A stretch of DNA of 64,000 nucleotides from Pseudoclavibacter terrae (lineage in GTDB: Bacteria > Actinomycetota > Actinomycetes > Actinomycetales > Microbacteriaceae): the NCBI RefSeq assembly GCF_008831075.1, contig NZ_WBJX01000006.1, forward strand, positions 124,001-188,000, written 5' to 3'. Made by a program: the position numbers and the translations under genes. Positions 18,390-26,893 of the stretch are shown piece after piece (the stretch's first letter is position 1; each line of letters begins with the position of its first letter). The notes beneath the pieces were generated by a model, which saw only the letters and a list, made by a program, of their open reading frames with translations, did no database searches and was not told the origin of the DNA.

Positions 18390-19716
18390 CCGCCGAGGGC
18401 AGATCTGGGAGGGCGAGCTGGTAGAGCCAGGCGTCGAAGAGCTCCTGGAGCGGGGCGTCCGGCACGACCGCTGCGGCGTGCTCGATGAACTCCGCGGTCG
18501 AGGCCACGGAGAATCGCTTCTCCACGGTCCAGCTCGTGAGGATCTCGAAGAACGCTGAGTCGCCGACGGTCAGGCGCAGCGCGTGGAGGGTGAGTGCGCC
18601 GCGCTTGTAGACGCGGTCGTCGAACATGTCGGCGGCACCCGGGTCACCGAGCAGCAGGTCCTGCGGCAGCGCAGACAGCGAGCGCCAGTAGTGCCTGGCC
18701 AGCTGGTCAGCGCTCTCGGCACCGCTCGCCTCCGCCCAGATCCACTCGGCGTAGCAGGCGAAGCCCTCGTTCAGCCAGATGTGCTGCCAGCCGCCCACTC
18801 CGACGCTGTTGCCGAACCACTGGTGCGCGAGCTCGTGGGCCACGAGGCGCTCCTGCCCTCTGGCGCCGTCGATCTGGTTCGCGCCGAAGATCGCCATGCC
18901 CTGGGCTTCGAGGGGGATCTCGAGGTCGTCGGCCGTGACGATGACGGCGTAGGAGTCGAAGGGGTACGGGCCGAAGGTCAGCTCGAAGGTCTCCATCATG
19001 CGAGACACGTCGGCGAGGTCGGTTCCCACGCGGCGGGCGAGGGCGGTCGGGTAGTGCAGGTGCCCGTCGACTCCCGCGAGCTGCACGTCTTCGCGTCGGT
19101 AGCGTCCGATCTGCAGGGTGACGAGGTAGCTGGCGGTGGGTGCGCCCTCCTCGTACACCCAGGTCGTGAGGCCTCCGGCTGAGCGCCTCGAGCGCAGCGA
19201 TCCGGTTGCGACGACGTCGTAGTTGCTGTCGACGGAGACCTGGATGCGGTAGCTGGCCTTGTCTGCGGGGTGGTCGTTGCAGGGGAACCAGGTCGGGGCG
19301 CCGGTGGGTTGCGAGGCGACGATGATGCCGTCCTCGAGCTCTTCCCAGCCGATGGTTCCCCAGCGGGAGCGGCGGGGGCGAGGGGCGCCCTCGTAGACGA
19401 CCTCGAGCGTGATGGCGGCTCCGGCCTCGACTGGCTTCGACAGCGTGATCTTCAGCTTGCGGTCGCTCTGCTTGAAGCGCGCCTGCTTGTCGCCGCGCAC
19501 GGCGACCTTGCTGACGCGAAGGCCGACGAGGTCGAGGGCGAAGGCGGTGAGCGGGACGGTGGCGCGGAGGCTCAGCGTCGCCGTGCCGGAGAGTCGGTTG
19601 TTCTGCATCCGGTACTTGAGGGCGAGGTCGTAGTGCTCGACGCGGATGCTCACGTCGCCGCTCTGCGGCGTGTAGGGGTTGCCGGGCAGGGGCTCGCGCG
19701 CGGCGGCGCGGTTCAT
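18358..19716 (-). CDS. M1-family zinc aminopeptidase, coupled to the Pls-like synthetase (452 aa)
   Basis: A compact M1 metallopeptidase with the N-terminal beta domain (about 20-205) and the catalytic thermolysin-like domain. The zinc site HELAH (294-298) with E317 (LNEGF) is intact, and the substrate-binding motif reads LEAQGMAIFG in place of GAMEN, as in other short actinobacterial M1 enzymes. It lacks the long C-terminal helical domain of PepN-type enzymes. The ATG at 19716 overlaps the synthetase TGA by four bases, so it is translated with the synthetase. In Streptomyces epsilon-polylysine producers an aminopeptidase-type enzyme degrades the polymer, so the same role is a reasonable inference here. 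Confidence 0.85.
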   Translation of the reverse strand: MNRAAAREPLPGNPYTPQSGDVSIRVEHYDLALKYRMQNNRLSGTATLSLRATVPLTAFALDLVGLRVSKVAVRGDKQARFKQSDRKLKITLSKPVEAGAAITLEVVYEGAPRPRRSRWGTIGWEELEDGIIVASQPTGAPTWFPCNDHPADKASYRIQVSVDSNYDVVATGSLRSRRSAGGLTTWVYEEGAPTASYLVTLQIGRYRREDVQLAGVDGHLHYPTALARRVGTDLADVSRMMETFELTFGPYPFDSYAVIVTADDLEIPLEAQGMAIFGANQIDGARGQERLVAHELAHQWFGNSVGVGGWQHIWLNEGFACYAEWIWAEASGAESADQLARHYWRSLSALPQDLLLGDPGAADMFDDRVYKRGALTLHALRLTVGDSAFFEILTSWTVEKRFSVASTAEFIEHAAAVVPDAPLQELFDAWLYQLALPDLPSAVRAKVTRLLR

Positions 19717-22700
19717 GACACCTTCGACTGGTAGGCGCGGAGCTTGAGCGCGCGCCACGGGCCGATGGGGTTGCCGCTCCAGCGGCTGCCGACGGGGACC
19801 GACTCGCCGCGCATGACGAGGGAGGCTGGTCCCACGGTGGCGTGGGCGCCGATCGTGGCGGCGGGCAGGATCACGCTGTGCGGTCCGAGCGTTGCGCCTG
19901 CTTCGAGGGTGACGGTGTCCATGCTCATTATTCGATCATGGAACAGGTGGGTCTGGACGACGCATCCCCGGTTGACGGTGGCTCCGTCGCCGAGAGTGAC
20001 CAGATCTGCCTCCGGGAGCCAGTAGGAGTCGCACCAGACGCCCTTGCCGATCTTCGCGCCGAGCGAGCGGAGCCAGAGCGCGAGGGCGGGCGTTCCGGCG
20101 GCGCCGCGTGCGAACCAGGGGGCTGCGACCATCTCCACGAACGTGTCTGCGACCTCGGTGCGCCACACGAAGCTCGACCAGAGGGGCTGCTCGGAGACGC
20201 GGATGCGTCCGACGATGAGCCACTTGGCGAGGGTCGAGATGATGGCGGATGCTGCTGCCGCGGCGAGGAGGACGAAGCCGGACAGGACGATGCTCCAGGC
20301 GACGCCGACGGCGGTCTCGATGGCGGCGAGCGCGAGGAGCACGCCGAGGCCGAGCCCGCAGGTGACGATGACGGGGACGATGCGGCACAGCTCCCAGAGC
20401 GCGCGGGCGATGCGGAGCGCCCGGGGCGGGTTGTAGGTGCGGGACTCGTCGCCGTCGACCGTCACGCGGCGGAGGCGCACGGGGGGCGAGCCGAGCCAGG
20501 AGGAGCCGGGTTTCGCCTTCGCGGGTGCGGCGGAGAGCACGGCGACGAGGCCGTCGCGGGGCACCGAGTGGCCCGCCGCTGCCATGCCGGAGTTTCCGAG
20601 GAAGGCTCGCGCGCCGATGCGGGCCCGCTCGATGCGCATCCACCCGTTGTGCAGTTCGTAGGAGGCGACCATGGTGTCGTCGGCGAGGAACGCGCCGTCG
20701 TCGATCTGCGTCATCGAGGGGAGGAGCAGGACGGTCGAGGCTTCGACGTCGCGGCCGACCTTGGCGCCGAGCATCCGCAGCCAGACGGGCGTGAAGAGGC
20801 TCGCGTAGAACGGGAAGAGCATGGTGCGGGCGGCGTCGAGGAGGCGTTCGATGCACCAGGCCTGCCAGGCGACGCGCGAGCGAACGGGGTGCGTGCCCTG
20901 CGTGAGGCCGATCGAGAGGAGACGCACGAAGGCCACGACGAGCCCCGCGAAGACGACTCCCGCCGCGATGACTGCGGGGACGAGCCACGCGAACGCGGCG
21001 AGGGCGGCGTCGCCCAGTGACGCTGCACCGCGCATCCCGATCGCGACGACGACTCCGCCGACCGCGAAGGAGAAGAGCGGCAGCAGCGCGAGGGCGGCGG
21101 AGGCGACGGCGTAGACGAGGGCCCACCCGAAGGGCTGCGGCGGGCGTTCGGCGGGCCAGTCGTTCGCGCGCACCTTGCCGACCCGGACGGCGGGGGAGCC
21201 GGCCCAGCTCTTGCCGGAGCGGACGCGGCCGAAGACCGCGGAGCCGGGTGCGACCTCGGCTCCCTGGCCGATCTTCGTGCCGGGAGCGAGGGTGCTTCGG
21301 GCGCCGACCGTTGCGCCGGCGCCGATGCGGATGCCGCCGATGCGCACGAGCTCGCCGTCGATCCAGTAGCCGGTCAGGTCGACCTCCGGCTCGATGGCCG
21401 CCCCGTCGCCCAGCTGCAGCATGCCTGTGACGGGCGGCAGCGAGTGCAGGTCGACGTTGTTGCCGACCTTCGCGCCGAGTGCCCGCGCGTAGTAGACGAC
21501 CCAGGGTGCACCCGCGAGCCCGACGGCGTCGATCTGCGTGGCGACCTGCTCGGCGAGCCACAGGCGCATGTGGGTCGACCCGCCGCGTCGGTAGTCGCCA
21601 GGCTTCAGGCGGAACAGCAGGATGCGCGCGGCGGCAACGGAGATCGCCATCTTCCCGAACGGGGTCACGAACACCACGAGCATGACGACGATGAGCCAGA
21701 GCGGAGCGTCCGGCAGCACCTCGAACCCTGGCAGGAGCTGCAGCAGGGCGCTCGCGGTGAGCAGGTAGGTGATCCAGCGGGCGCCGGCGAGGATGTGCAG
21801 GGGGAGGCCTGCGACGATCTGCAGGATGCGTGCCGACAGCGGAGTCGGCCCGGGTGTGCTGAAGGTCGTGGGCAGCTCGTCCTCGTCGTCGAGCGCTTCG
21901 CGGATCGACTCGGTCATCGCGCCGAGGCGGGGATGGTCGTAGACGTCGGCGACCGTGAACTCGGGGACGCGGGCGCGCACCCTCGTCACGAGCTGGGCGG
22001 CCGAGAGCGAGCCGCCGCCGAGGTCGAAGAAGTCTGCGTCCTCGCTGGCGACGGGCAGTCCGAGCACGGCCTGCCACTGCTCGGCGAGCCAGGCGCTGTG
22101 GGCCTCGAGGTCGCCGGACACCTCGTCTGCACCGGGAAGCGGCCAGGGCAGCGCGTTCTTGTCGACCTTGCCGGACGTGCGGGTCGGCAGGGAGTCGACC
22201 TCGGCGATCAGCGGCACGAGGGCCTTCGGCAGCTGCTCGCCGAGTTCGGCGCGCGCGAGCTGCCGCTCGTAGTCGGGGCCCGTCACGACGTAGCCGACGA
22301 GGATGGAGGCCCCTGCCGAGGTCTTGCGGACGGCGACGGCGGATCCGGTGACGCCGGTGACGGCTTGCAGCGCCGCTTCGACTTCGCCGAGCTCGATCCG
22401 GCGGCCGCCGATCTTGACCTGGTCGTCGGCCCGTCCGAGGAACACGAGGCCCTCGGCTTCGTATTTGACGAGGTCGCCCGAGCGGTAGGCGCGCTCCCAG
22501 CCGAGGCTCTCCATGGGCGCGTACTTCTCGGCGTCCTTGGCCGGGTCGAGGTACCGGGCGAGGCCGACGCCGCCGATGATGAGCTCGCCGGATTCGCCCT
22601 CTGTGACGCGCTTGCCCTCGGCGTCGACGACGGCGAGCTCCCACCCGTCGAGCGGGAGGCCGATGCGGATGGGGGCGTTGCCGTCGAGGAGCGCGGCGCA

Positions 22701-23651
22701 CGCGACGACGGTGGCCTCGGTCGGGCCGTACGTGTTCCAGACCTCGCGGCCGTCGCCGACGAGGCGCTGCGTGAGCTCGAGCGGGCAGGCCTCGCCGCCG
22801 AAGATGAGGAGCCTGACCTGCTCGATGGTCTCGCTCGGCCAGAGCGCGGCCAGTGTCGGGACGGTCGAGACGACCGAGATCTGGTGGCGCAGGAGCCACG
22901 GCCCGAGGTCTTCGCCGGAGCGAACCAGCGACCGGGGGGCTGGCACGAGGCACGCGCCGTAGCGCCAGGCGAGCCACATCTCTTCGCACGAGGCGTCGAA
23001 GGCGACCGACAGTCCGGCGAGGACGCGGTCGCCTGGACCGATGGGCTCGGCCTGCAGGAAGAGCTTCGCCTCGGCGTCGACGAAGGCGGCGGCGGAGCGG
23101 TGGGAGACGGCGACGCCCTTCGGCACCCCTGTCGAACCGGAGGTGAAGATGACCCAGGTGTCGTCGTCCAGGCTCGGGCCCTCGAGCTCGTCGAGGCTGC
23201 TGCTCTCCGGATGCGGGGCGCCGGCCTCGAAGAGGTCGACCGGAACCCCTGCTGGCTGCTCGCCGTCGGCCGCGAGCACGAACACGCCGTCACCCTCGAT
23301 GGTGCCTCGCACCTTGGCTTCCCCGAAGACGAGCAAGGCGCGCTCGTCCGGGTCGTCGACGTCGACGGGCACGTAGGCGGCCCCGGCGGCGATGATGGAG
23401 AGGATCGCGACGTACAGCTCACGGGTGCCGGACACGAGTCGCACGCCGACCTTGTCGCCGCGACGCACTCCCGCATCCTGCAGCACCTTTGCCGTCTGGG
23501 CGACGTAGGCCGTCAGGTCCAGGTAGCTCAGGGGAGCGACGCCGTCATCGATCGCGATGGCGTCGGGATGCGCGGTCGCTGTCGCCGAGAGCACGTCGAT
23601 GAGGGTGCGGGGCGTGGGCGCGGCCGCGGATCGGTCCAGAGGGGAGAGCAC
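19713..23651 (-). CDS. Pls/PosA-type single-module NRPS, poly-amino-acid synthetase-like (1312 aa)
   Basis: Domain order matches the epsilon-polylysine synthetase Pls, whose usual length is about 1320 residues. Adenylation domain: A3 IFTSGSTGVPKG (168-179), A4 from D219, A5 NTYGPTEA (306-313), A7 YRSGDLV, A8 QVKIGGRRIELGEVE, A10 GKVDK. Carrier domain: phosphopantetheine Ser548 in DFFDLGGGSL. Then six hydrophobic segments (about 617-641, 650-670, 845-872, 885-910, 1091-1112, 1116-1140) with three soluble hexapeptide-repeat-like domains (about 690-835, 925-1065, 1160-1300). There is no classical condensation or thioesterase domain. Specificity residues aligned by hand to GrsA: D219 A220 E223 S262 I283 G285 T307 V315 V316 K495, close to the lysine code DAESIGSVCK (recalled). 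The start is GTG without a clear ribosome-binding site. Confidence 0.88.
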   Translation of the reverse strand: MLSPLDRSAAAPTPRTLIDVLSATATAHPDAIAIDDGVAPLSYLDLTAYVAQTAKVLQDAGVRRGDKVGVRLVSGTRELYVAILSIIAAGAAYVPVDVDDPDERALLVFGEAKVRGTIEGDGVFVLAADGEQPAGVPVDLFEAGAPHPESSSLDELEGPSLDDDTWVIFTSGSTGVPKGVAVSHRSAAAFVDAEAKLFLQAEPIGPGDRVLAGLSVAFDASCEEMWLAWRYGACLVPAPRSLVRSGEDLGPWLLRHQISVVSTVPTLAALWPSETIEQVRLLIFGGEACPLELTQRLVGDGREVWNTYGPTEATVVACAALLDGNAPIRIGLPLDGWELAVVDAEGKRVTEGESGELIIGGVGLARYLDPAKDAEKYAPMESLGWERAYRSGDLVKYEAEGLVFLGRADDQVKIGGRRIELGEVEAALQAVTGVTGSAVAVRKTSAGASILVGYVVTGPDYERQLARAELGEQLPKALVPLIAEVDSLPTRTSGKVDKNALPWPLPGADEVSGDLEAHSAWLAEQWQAVLGLPVASEDADFFDLGGGSLSAAQLVTRVRARVPEFTVADVYDHPRLGAMTESIREALDDEDELPTTFSTPGPTPLSARILQIVAGLPLHILAGARWITYLLTASALLQLLPGFEVLPDAPLWLIVVMLVVFVTPFGKMAISVAAARILLFRLKPGDYRRGGSTHMRLWLAEQVATQIDAVGLAGAPWVVYYARALGAKVGNNVDLHSLPPVTGMLQLGDGAAIEPEVDLTGYWIDGELVRIGGIRIGAGATVGARSTLAPGTKIGQGAEVAPGSAVFGRVRSGKSWAGSPAVRVGKVRANDWPAERPPQPFGWALVYAVASAALALLPLFSFAVGGVVVAIGMRGAASLGDAALAAFAWLVPAVIAAGVVFAGLVVAFVRLLSIGLTQGTHPVRSRVAWQAWCIERLLDAARTMLFPFYASLFTPVWLRMLGAKVGRDVEASTVLLLPSMTQIDDGAFLADDTMVASYELHNGWMRIERARIGARAFLGNSGMAAAGHSVPRDGLVAVLSAAPAKAKPGSSWLGSPPVRLRRVTVDGDESRTYNPPRALRIARALWELCRIVPVIVTCGLGLGVLLALAAIETAVGVAWSIVLSGFVLLAAAAASAIISTLAKWLIVGRIRVSEQPLWSSFVWRTEVADTFVEMVAAPWFARGAAGTPALALWLRSLGAKIGKGVWCDSYWLPEADLVTLGDGATVNRGCVVQTHLFHDRIMSMDTVTLEAGATLGPHSVILPAATIGAHATVGPASLVMRGESVPVGSRWSGNPIGPWRALKLRAYQSKVS

Positions 23652-23755
23652 GTGGCAACGCTACCGGGGAAAGGTAACGCGGCGGTTGCCGAGCGTCCCG
23701 GGCTGCCCCGCGCCTCGGATCCGGCGACTCCATTGTCGAACCTGAAAATCTCCCG

Positions 23756-23774
23756 TAAGGTAACCCTTGCCTTA
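23756..23774. promoter_or_regulatory. DtxR/IdeR-like iron box in the pls-htaA divergent region
   Basis: TAAGGTAACCCTTGCCTTA matches the DtxR consensus TWAGGTTAGSCTAACCTWA (recalled) at about 16 of 19 positions. A partly overlapping second half-site, ACCTAA, follows at 23784-23789. It lies about 105 bp from the synthetase start (minus) and 120 bp from the htaA start (plus). Iron repression of the heme genes is expected from corynebacterial precedent; an effect on the synthetase is only inferred from position. Confidence 0.65.
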
Positions 23775-23893
23775 CTTAGCGTCACCTAACCAGCTCCACC
23801 GGGTGGCGTCCCCACGGTGAGGCTTTCGGACACGGCACTCGCCGCGCATCTGCGCGCGTGTCGGGGAGCCGTGGCTTCTACTCAGGAGAACTC

Positions 23894-25288
23894 ATGACAG
23901 CAGTGCAAGATCAGACGGCTCGTCGGTCGTCTGTGCTGGCCCGCGGCGGAACGACACTCGCCGCAGCCGGCCTCATCGCGGCGGGCCTCGGCCTCGGTGC
24001 GGCACCGGCCTCGGCAGCCGAATCAACCGTCGAGAACGTCTCGTTCTCATGGCAGGTCAACACGGAGTCCGGCGCAGGTGCGTACTTCGGTGGCTGCAAC
24101 TACCTCGTCGCGGGTCAGGTCGGCAACGCCGGCTCCTCCCACGTCTGGGCGGAATCGGAAGGGTTCTACAAGACAGCTGACGGCAACGTCACCGTCACCA
24201 AGCCCGACGCGGCTGGCGAGCAGGCTCAGCCGACCTGGGCCACGAAGTGCCAGACCCCGGCAGGCGGCAACGTGTCGGCTCCGGCGGGCACGTCCTCCGC
24301 GAACCAGGTCAACTTCGCTGGCGGAACGGGCACGGTCGACCCGGACACGGAGTCCGGCACCATCGGCTGGGACGGGTCGTTCACGTTCGTCTTCTACGGC
24401 GGCATGACGTACTGGTCCGTCTCCGACATCCAGCTCGAGGTCGTCAACGGCGAGGGCACGCTGACCGGCACCGCTTCCGGCTACGGCGCGTCCATGGATG
24501 ACGCCACGATCTGGGAGCCGCTGCCCTCGCGCACCATCGACCTCGCGACGTTCAGCGGCGTCGACCTGACGGCCACCGGTGCGGTCGTCGACGTCGACTA
24601 CGCCGGCGTCGAGGTCGACACGAGCGGCACGCCCCAGTCGCGTACCGGAGCCAACTGGGGTTCGTTCCCGCAGTCGTTCGTCGAGTACAACGAGCTGACC
24701 GGCCAATCCTCCTACTGGTACTCCTCCGGCGGCGCGGCTGACGCGCGCAAGACGGCGAAGCCCTTCTCGGTGGCCTACACGCTCCCCGAGGTCGAGGTTC
24801 CCGGCACGCCAGAGGGCAACGTCGATGTCGTCATCCCTGAAGCGGAGATCGTCCCGCCCGTCGACCCAGAGACCGGGTCGTTCTCGTGGGCGTGGGCCGA
24901 CGCGAACGGCGCCGACCTCGGCACCGCCGTGCAGACGGGGGACAACTTCGTTGCCACGGGCTCGATCAGCAACGTCGCCGTGACCGACACCCGCGCGGGC
25001 GGCACGGCCGCGTACGGCTGGACCGTCTCCGGACAGTCCACCGACTTCAGCAACGGCACGGACTCGTTCGGAGCAGAGGCCCTCGGCTGGTCGCCGAAGG
25101 TCCTCACGGGCAACCCGGACAACGTCACCGCCGGCACGGCCGCGACGGGTCTCGGCTCGGCGCAGAAGCTCGCCCAGTCGAACGCTGCCGCAAGCGCAAC
25201 GCTGGGTGCTGACCTCACCCTGTCGGTTCCCACCACCACCAAGCAGGGCGCGTACTCCGCGACCCTCACCATCTCGGCGATCTCCTAG
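23894..25288 (+). CDS. htaA: secreted HtaA-domain heme-binding protein (464 aa)
   Basis: The signal peptide ends near PASAAES (41-43). One HtaA-type domain follows (about 46-296), opening FSWQVNTESGAGAYFGGCNYL. Y64 sits where HtaA domains place the heme-ligating Tyr; the position of the partner His reads Y168 (FVFYGG). C68 and C119 could form a disulfide. A second, unassigned beta-rich segment fills residues 305-464. No cell-wall sorting signal, lipobox or C-terminal membrane helix is present, so it is probably released or held by partners. A good AGGAGAA ribosome-binding site precedes the ATG. It is the first gene of the heme locus, downstream of the iron box, and a terminator-like hairpin follows. 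It would capture heme and pass it to HmuT. Confidence 0.82.
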   Translation: MTAVQDQTARRSSVLARGGTTLAAAGLIAAGLGLGAAPASAAESTVENVSFSWQVNTESGAGAYFGGCNYLVAGQVGNAGSSHVWAESEGFYKTADGNVTVTKPDAAGEQAQPTWATKCQTPAGGNVSAPAGTSSANQVNFAGGTGTVDPDTESGTIGWDGSFTFVFYGGMTYWSVSDIQLEVVNGEGTLTGTASGYGASMDDATIWEPLPSRTIDLATFSGVDLTATGAVVDVDYAGVEVDTSGTPQSRTGANWGSFPQSFVEYNELTGQSSYWYSSGGAADARKTAKPFSVAYTLPEVEVPGTPEGNVDVVIPEAEIVPPVDPETGSFSWAWADANGADLGTAVQTGDNFVATGSISNVAVTDTRAGGTAAYGWTVSGQSTDFSNGTDSFGAEALGWSPKVLTGNPDNVTAGTAATGLGSAQKLAQSNAAASATLGADLTLSVPTTTKQGAYSATLTISAIS

Positions 25289-25296
25289 GCGCCGAG

Positions 25297-25331
25297 GAGT
25301 GCGCGGGAGCCCACGGGGCTTCCGCGCACTC
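25297..25331 (+). terminator. 16-bp hairpin after the first htaA gene
   Basis: GAGTGCGCGGGAGCCC (25297-25312) pairs with 25316-25331 around the loop ACG, with one G-T wobble. It may terminate most transcripts so that the secreted HtaA protein is made in excess over the downstream transporter genes. Confidence 0.7.
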
Positions 25332-25399
25332 GCACCTCGCCCCCCACCACCTCTCGCTCCCACGCGGCCTCACCGCGAGAGCCCCACGTTAGGGACCAC

Positions 25400-26836
25400 A
25401 TGGCTCTCCCCATCAGCCTCCGTCTCCGCATCCGCGCCACAACCTCCGTCGTTGTCGCGGCCTCGCTGATGGCGCTGCTGTCGTCGCTCGCCCCGACGGC
25501 GGCGCACGCCGACACCACGCAGCCGCCCGCGTGGAGCATCGACACGGTCGACGGTGATCGCGGATCGGGCCGCGCAAACTTCTCCTACGAGGTCGATCCC
25601 GGCGACGTCATCACCGACTCCATCAGCGTCACCAACACCGGCCAGGGTGCGCTGACCCTGACGATCTACGCCGCGGACGCCTTCACGACGGCGACCGGCG
25701 CGGTGGACATCCTCGAGAGCGGCGAAGCCTCTGTGGATGCGGGACTCTGGGTCGCTCCGGGCGCCACGTCCATCTCGCTCGAGCCGGGCGCGAGCGCTGA
25801 CGTCCCCTTCACGCTCAGCGTGCCGGCCGACGCGACCCCCGGTGACCACTCCGCGGCGATCGTCGCCTCGCTGCTCCCCGCCGACTCGGACGACCAGGTG
25901 AAGGTCGAGCGTCGACTCGGACTCCGCATCGACATGCGGGTCAGCGGTGCGCTCGCGCCCACCGCCGAGATTCGGAGCCTCGACACGGGCTGGTCGGCGG
26001 CGGGCTTCAACCCCTTCGGCGGAGGCACCACCACCGTCAGCTACGAGCTCGTGAACACCGGCAATGTTCGGCTCGCCTCGATGGAGGACCTGCGCCTCAG
26101 CGGCATCGGGGGCTCATCGCCGGTCGTGCTCACCGGTGCGGACGTGCCAGAACTCCTGCCAGGATCATCGGTCACCGTCACGCGCGCACTCAGCACCGGG
26201 GCCGTTGGCCCGCTCAGTGGGACGCTCACGCTCTACCTGCAGCCGATGGATGCGTTCACCGACGTGCCGGTGGCCGTCACCGCCGAGCTGTCGGCCTTCG
26301 CACTGCCCTGGTCGCTCATCGTGCTTCTCGTCGTCCTGCTCCTCGCCGTCGCGGCCGTCATCTTCTGGGTCTGGCGGCGCCGACGCCTCGACCTCCTGAT
26401 GGCGGGCTACGGCGACGACGCAGGACTCGGGGCCGAGAAGCTCGCGCCCCCGCGCGTGGGAGGCGCGGCAGGTGCCGCACTCGCGCTCGTCGCCGGCGTC
26501 GTGCTCGCGCTCGGCGTCAGCCTCTCGGGTCCGACGCCGGCGGTCGCCGAGCCCGCTCCGACCTCGCCATCCGGAGTCGTCGAGGTGACCATCCCAGCGC
26601 CGACGGCAGTGCCGACTCCCACGGCAGGCCCTGGCACGCCGCAGACCGCGGCCCCGGCACCGAGCACGGGAACGGGCGGCGGTTCCAACGCTGGCAACGG
26701 TTCCGCGAACGCCGGCGGCGGATCCGGCCTCCTCTCCACCGGCAACGAGCCGCTCGCCTTCGCGCTCGGCGTCGGCGCGCTGGCGCTCCTCGGCGGCGCC
26801 GTGCTGCTCCTTCGTCGCCGGGGACGCACCGGCTGA
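25400..26836 (+). CDS. DUF916-like surface protein with three membrane segments and a sortase-like tail (478 aa)
   Basis: Signal peptide (to about residue 38, AHADT). A beta-rich exported region (45-290) contains FSYEVDPGDVITDSISVTNTGQGALTLTIYAADAF, like the WxL-interacting/DUF916 proteins that bind the cell wall. Then a membrane helix (LPWSLIVLLVVLLLAVAAVIFWVW) with an RRRR stop, a short cytoplasmic loop, a second helix (AAGAALALVAGVVLALGVSL), a 90-residue Pro/Thr/Gly-rich external linker, and finally LLSTG-NE, a third helix and RRRGR. That ending resembles an LPXTG sorting signal with the Pro replaced by Leu. Located between htaA and hmuT, it may be a wall-spanning scaffold in heme relay. 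The exact function is unknown. Confidence 0.65.
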   Translation: MALPISLRLRIRATTSVVVAASLMALLSSLAPTAAHADTTQPPAWSIDTVDGDRGSGRANFSYEVDPGDVITDSISVTNTGQGALTLTIYAADAFTTATGAVDILESGEASVDAGLWVAPGATSISLEPGASADVPFTLSVPADATPGDHSAAIVASLLPADSDDQVKVERRLGLRIDMRVSGALAPTAEIRSLDTGWSAAGFNPFGGGTTTVSYELVNTGNVRLASMEDLRLSGIGGSSPVVLTGADVPELLPGSSVTVTRALSTGAVGPLSGTLTLYLQPMDAFTDVPVAVTAELSAFALPWSLIVLLVVLLLAVAAVIFWVWRRRRLDLLMAGYGDDAGLGAEKLAPPRVGGAAGAALALVAGVVLALGVSLSGPTPAVAEPAPTSPSGVVEVTIPAPTAVPTPTAGPGTPQTAAPAPSTGTGGGSNAGNGSANAGGGSGLLSTGNEPLAFALGVGALALLGGAVLLLRRRGRTG

Positions 26837-26893
26837 CCAGACCACCCGACCTGCCGCGCATCCCCGACCCGACCAGACACGACCGAGGAACCC

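Noticed and set aside
23767-23792. A sigma-70-type promoter (TTGCCT ... TAACCA) for htaA
   Set aside because: The spacing is only 14 bases and both hexamers overlap the iron box, so I could not support it as a promoter call.
25289-25399. A second iron box before the 25.4 kb gene
   Set aside because: Only a terminator-like hairpin and a short CTCTCGC/GCGAGAG pair are present; no sequence resembles the DtxR consensus.
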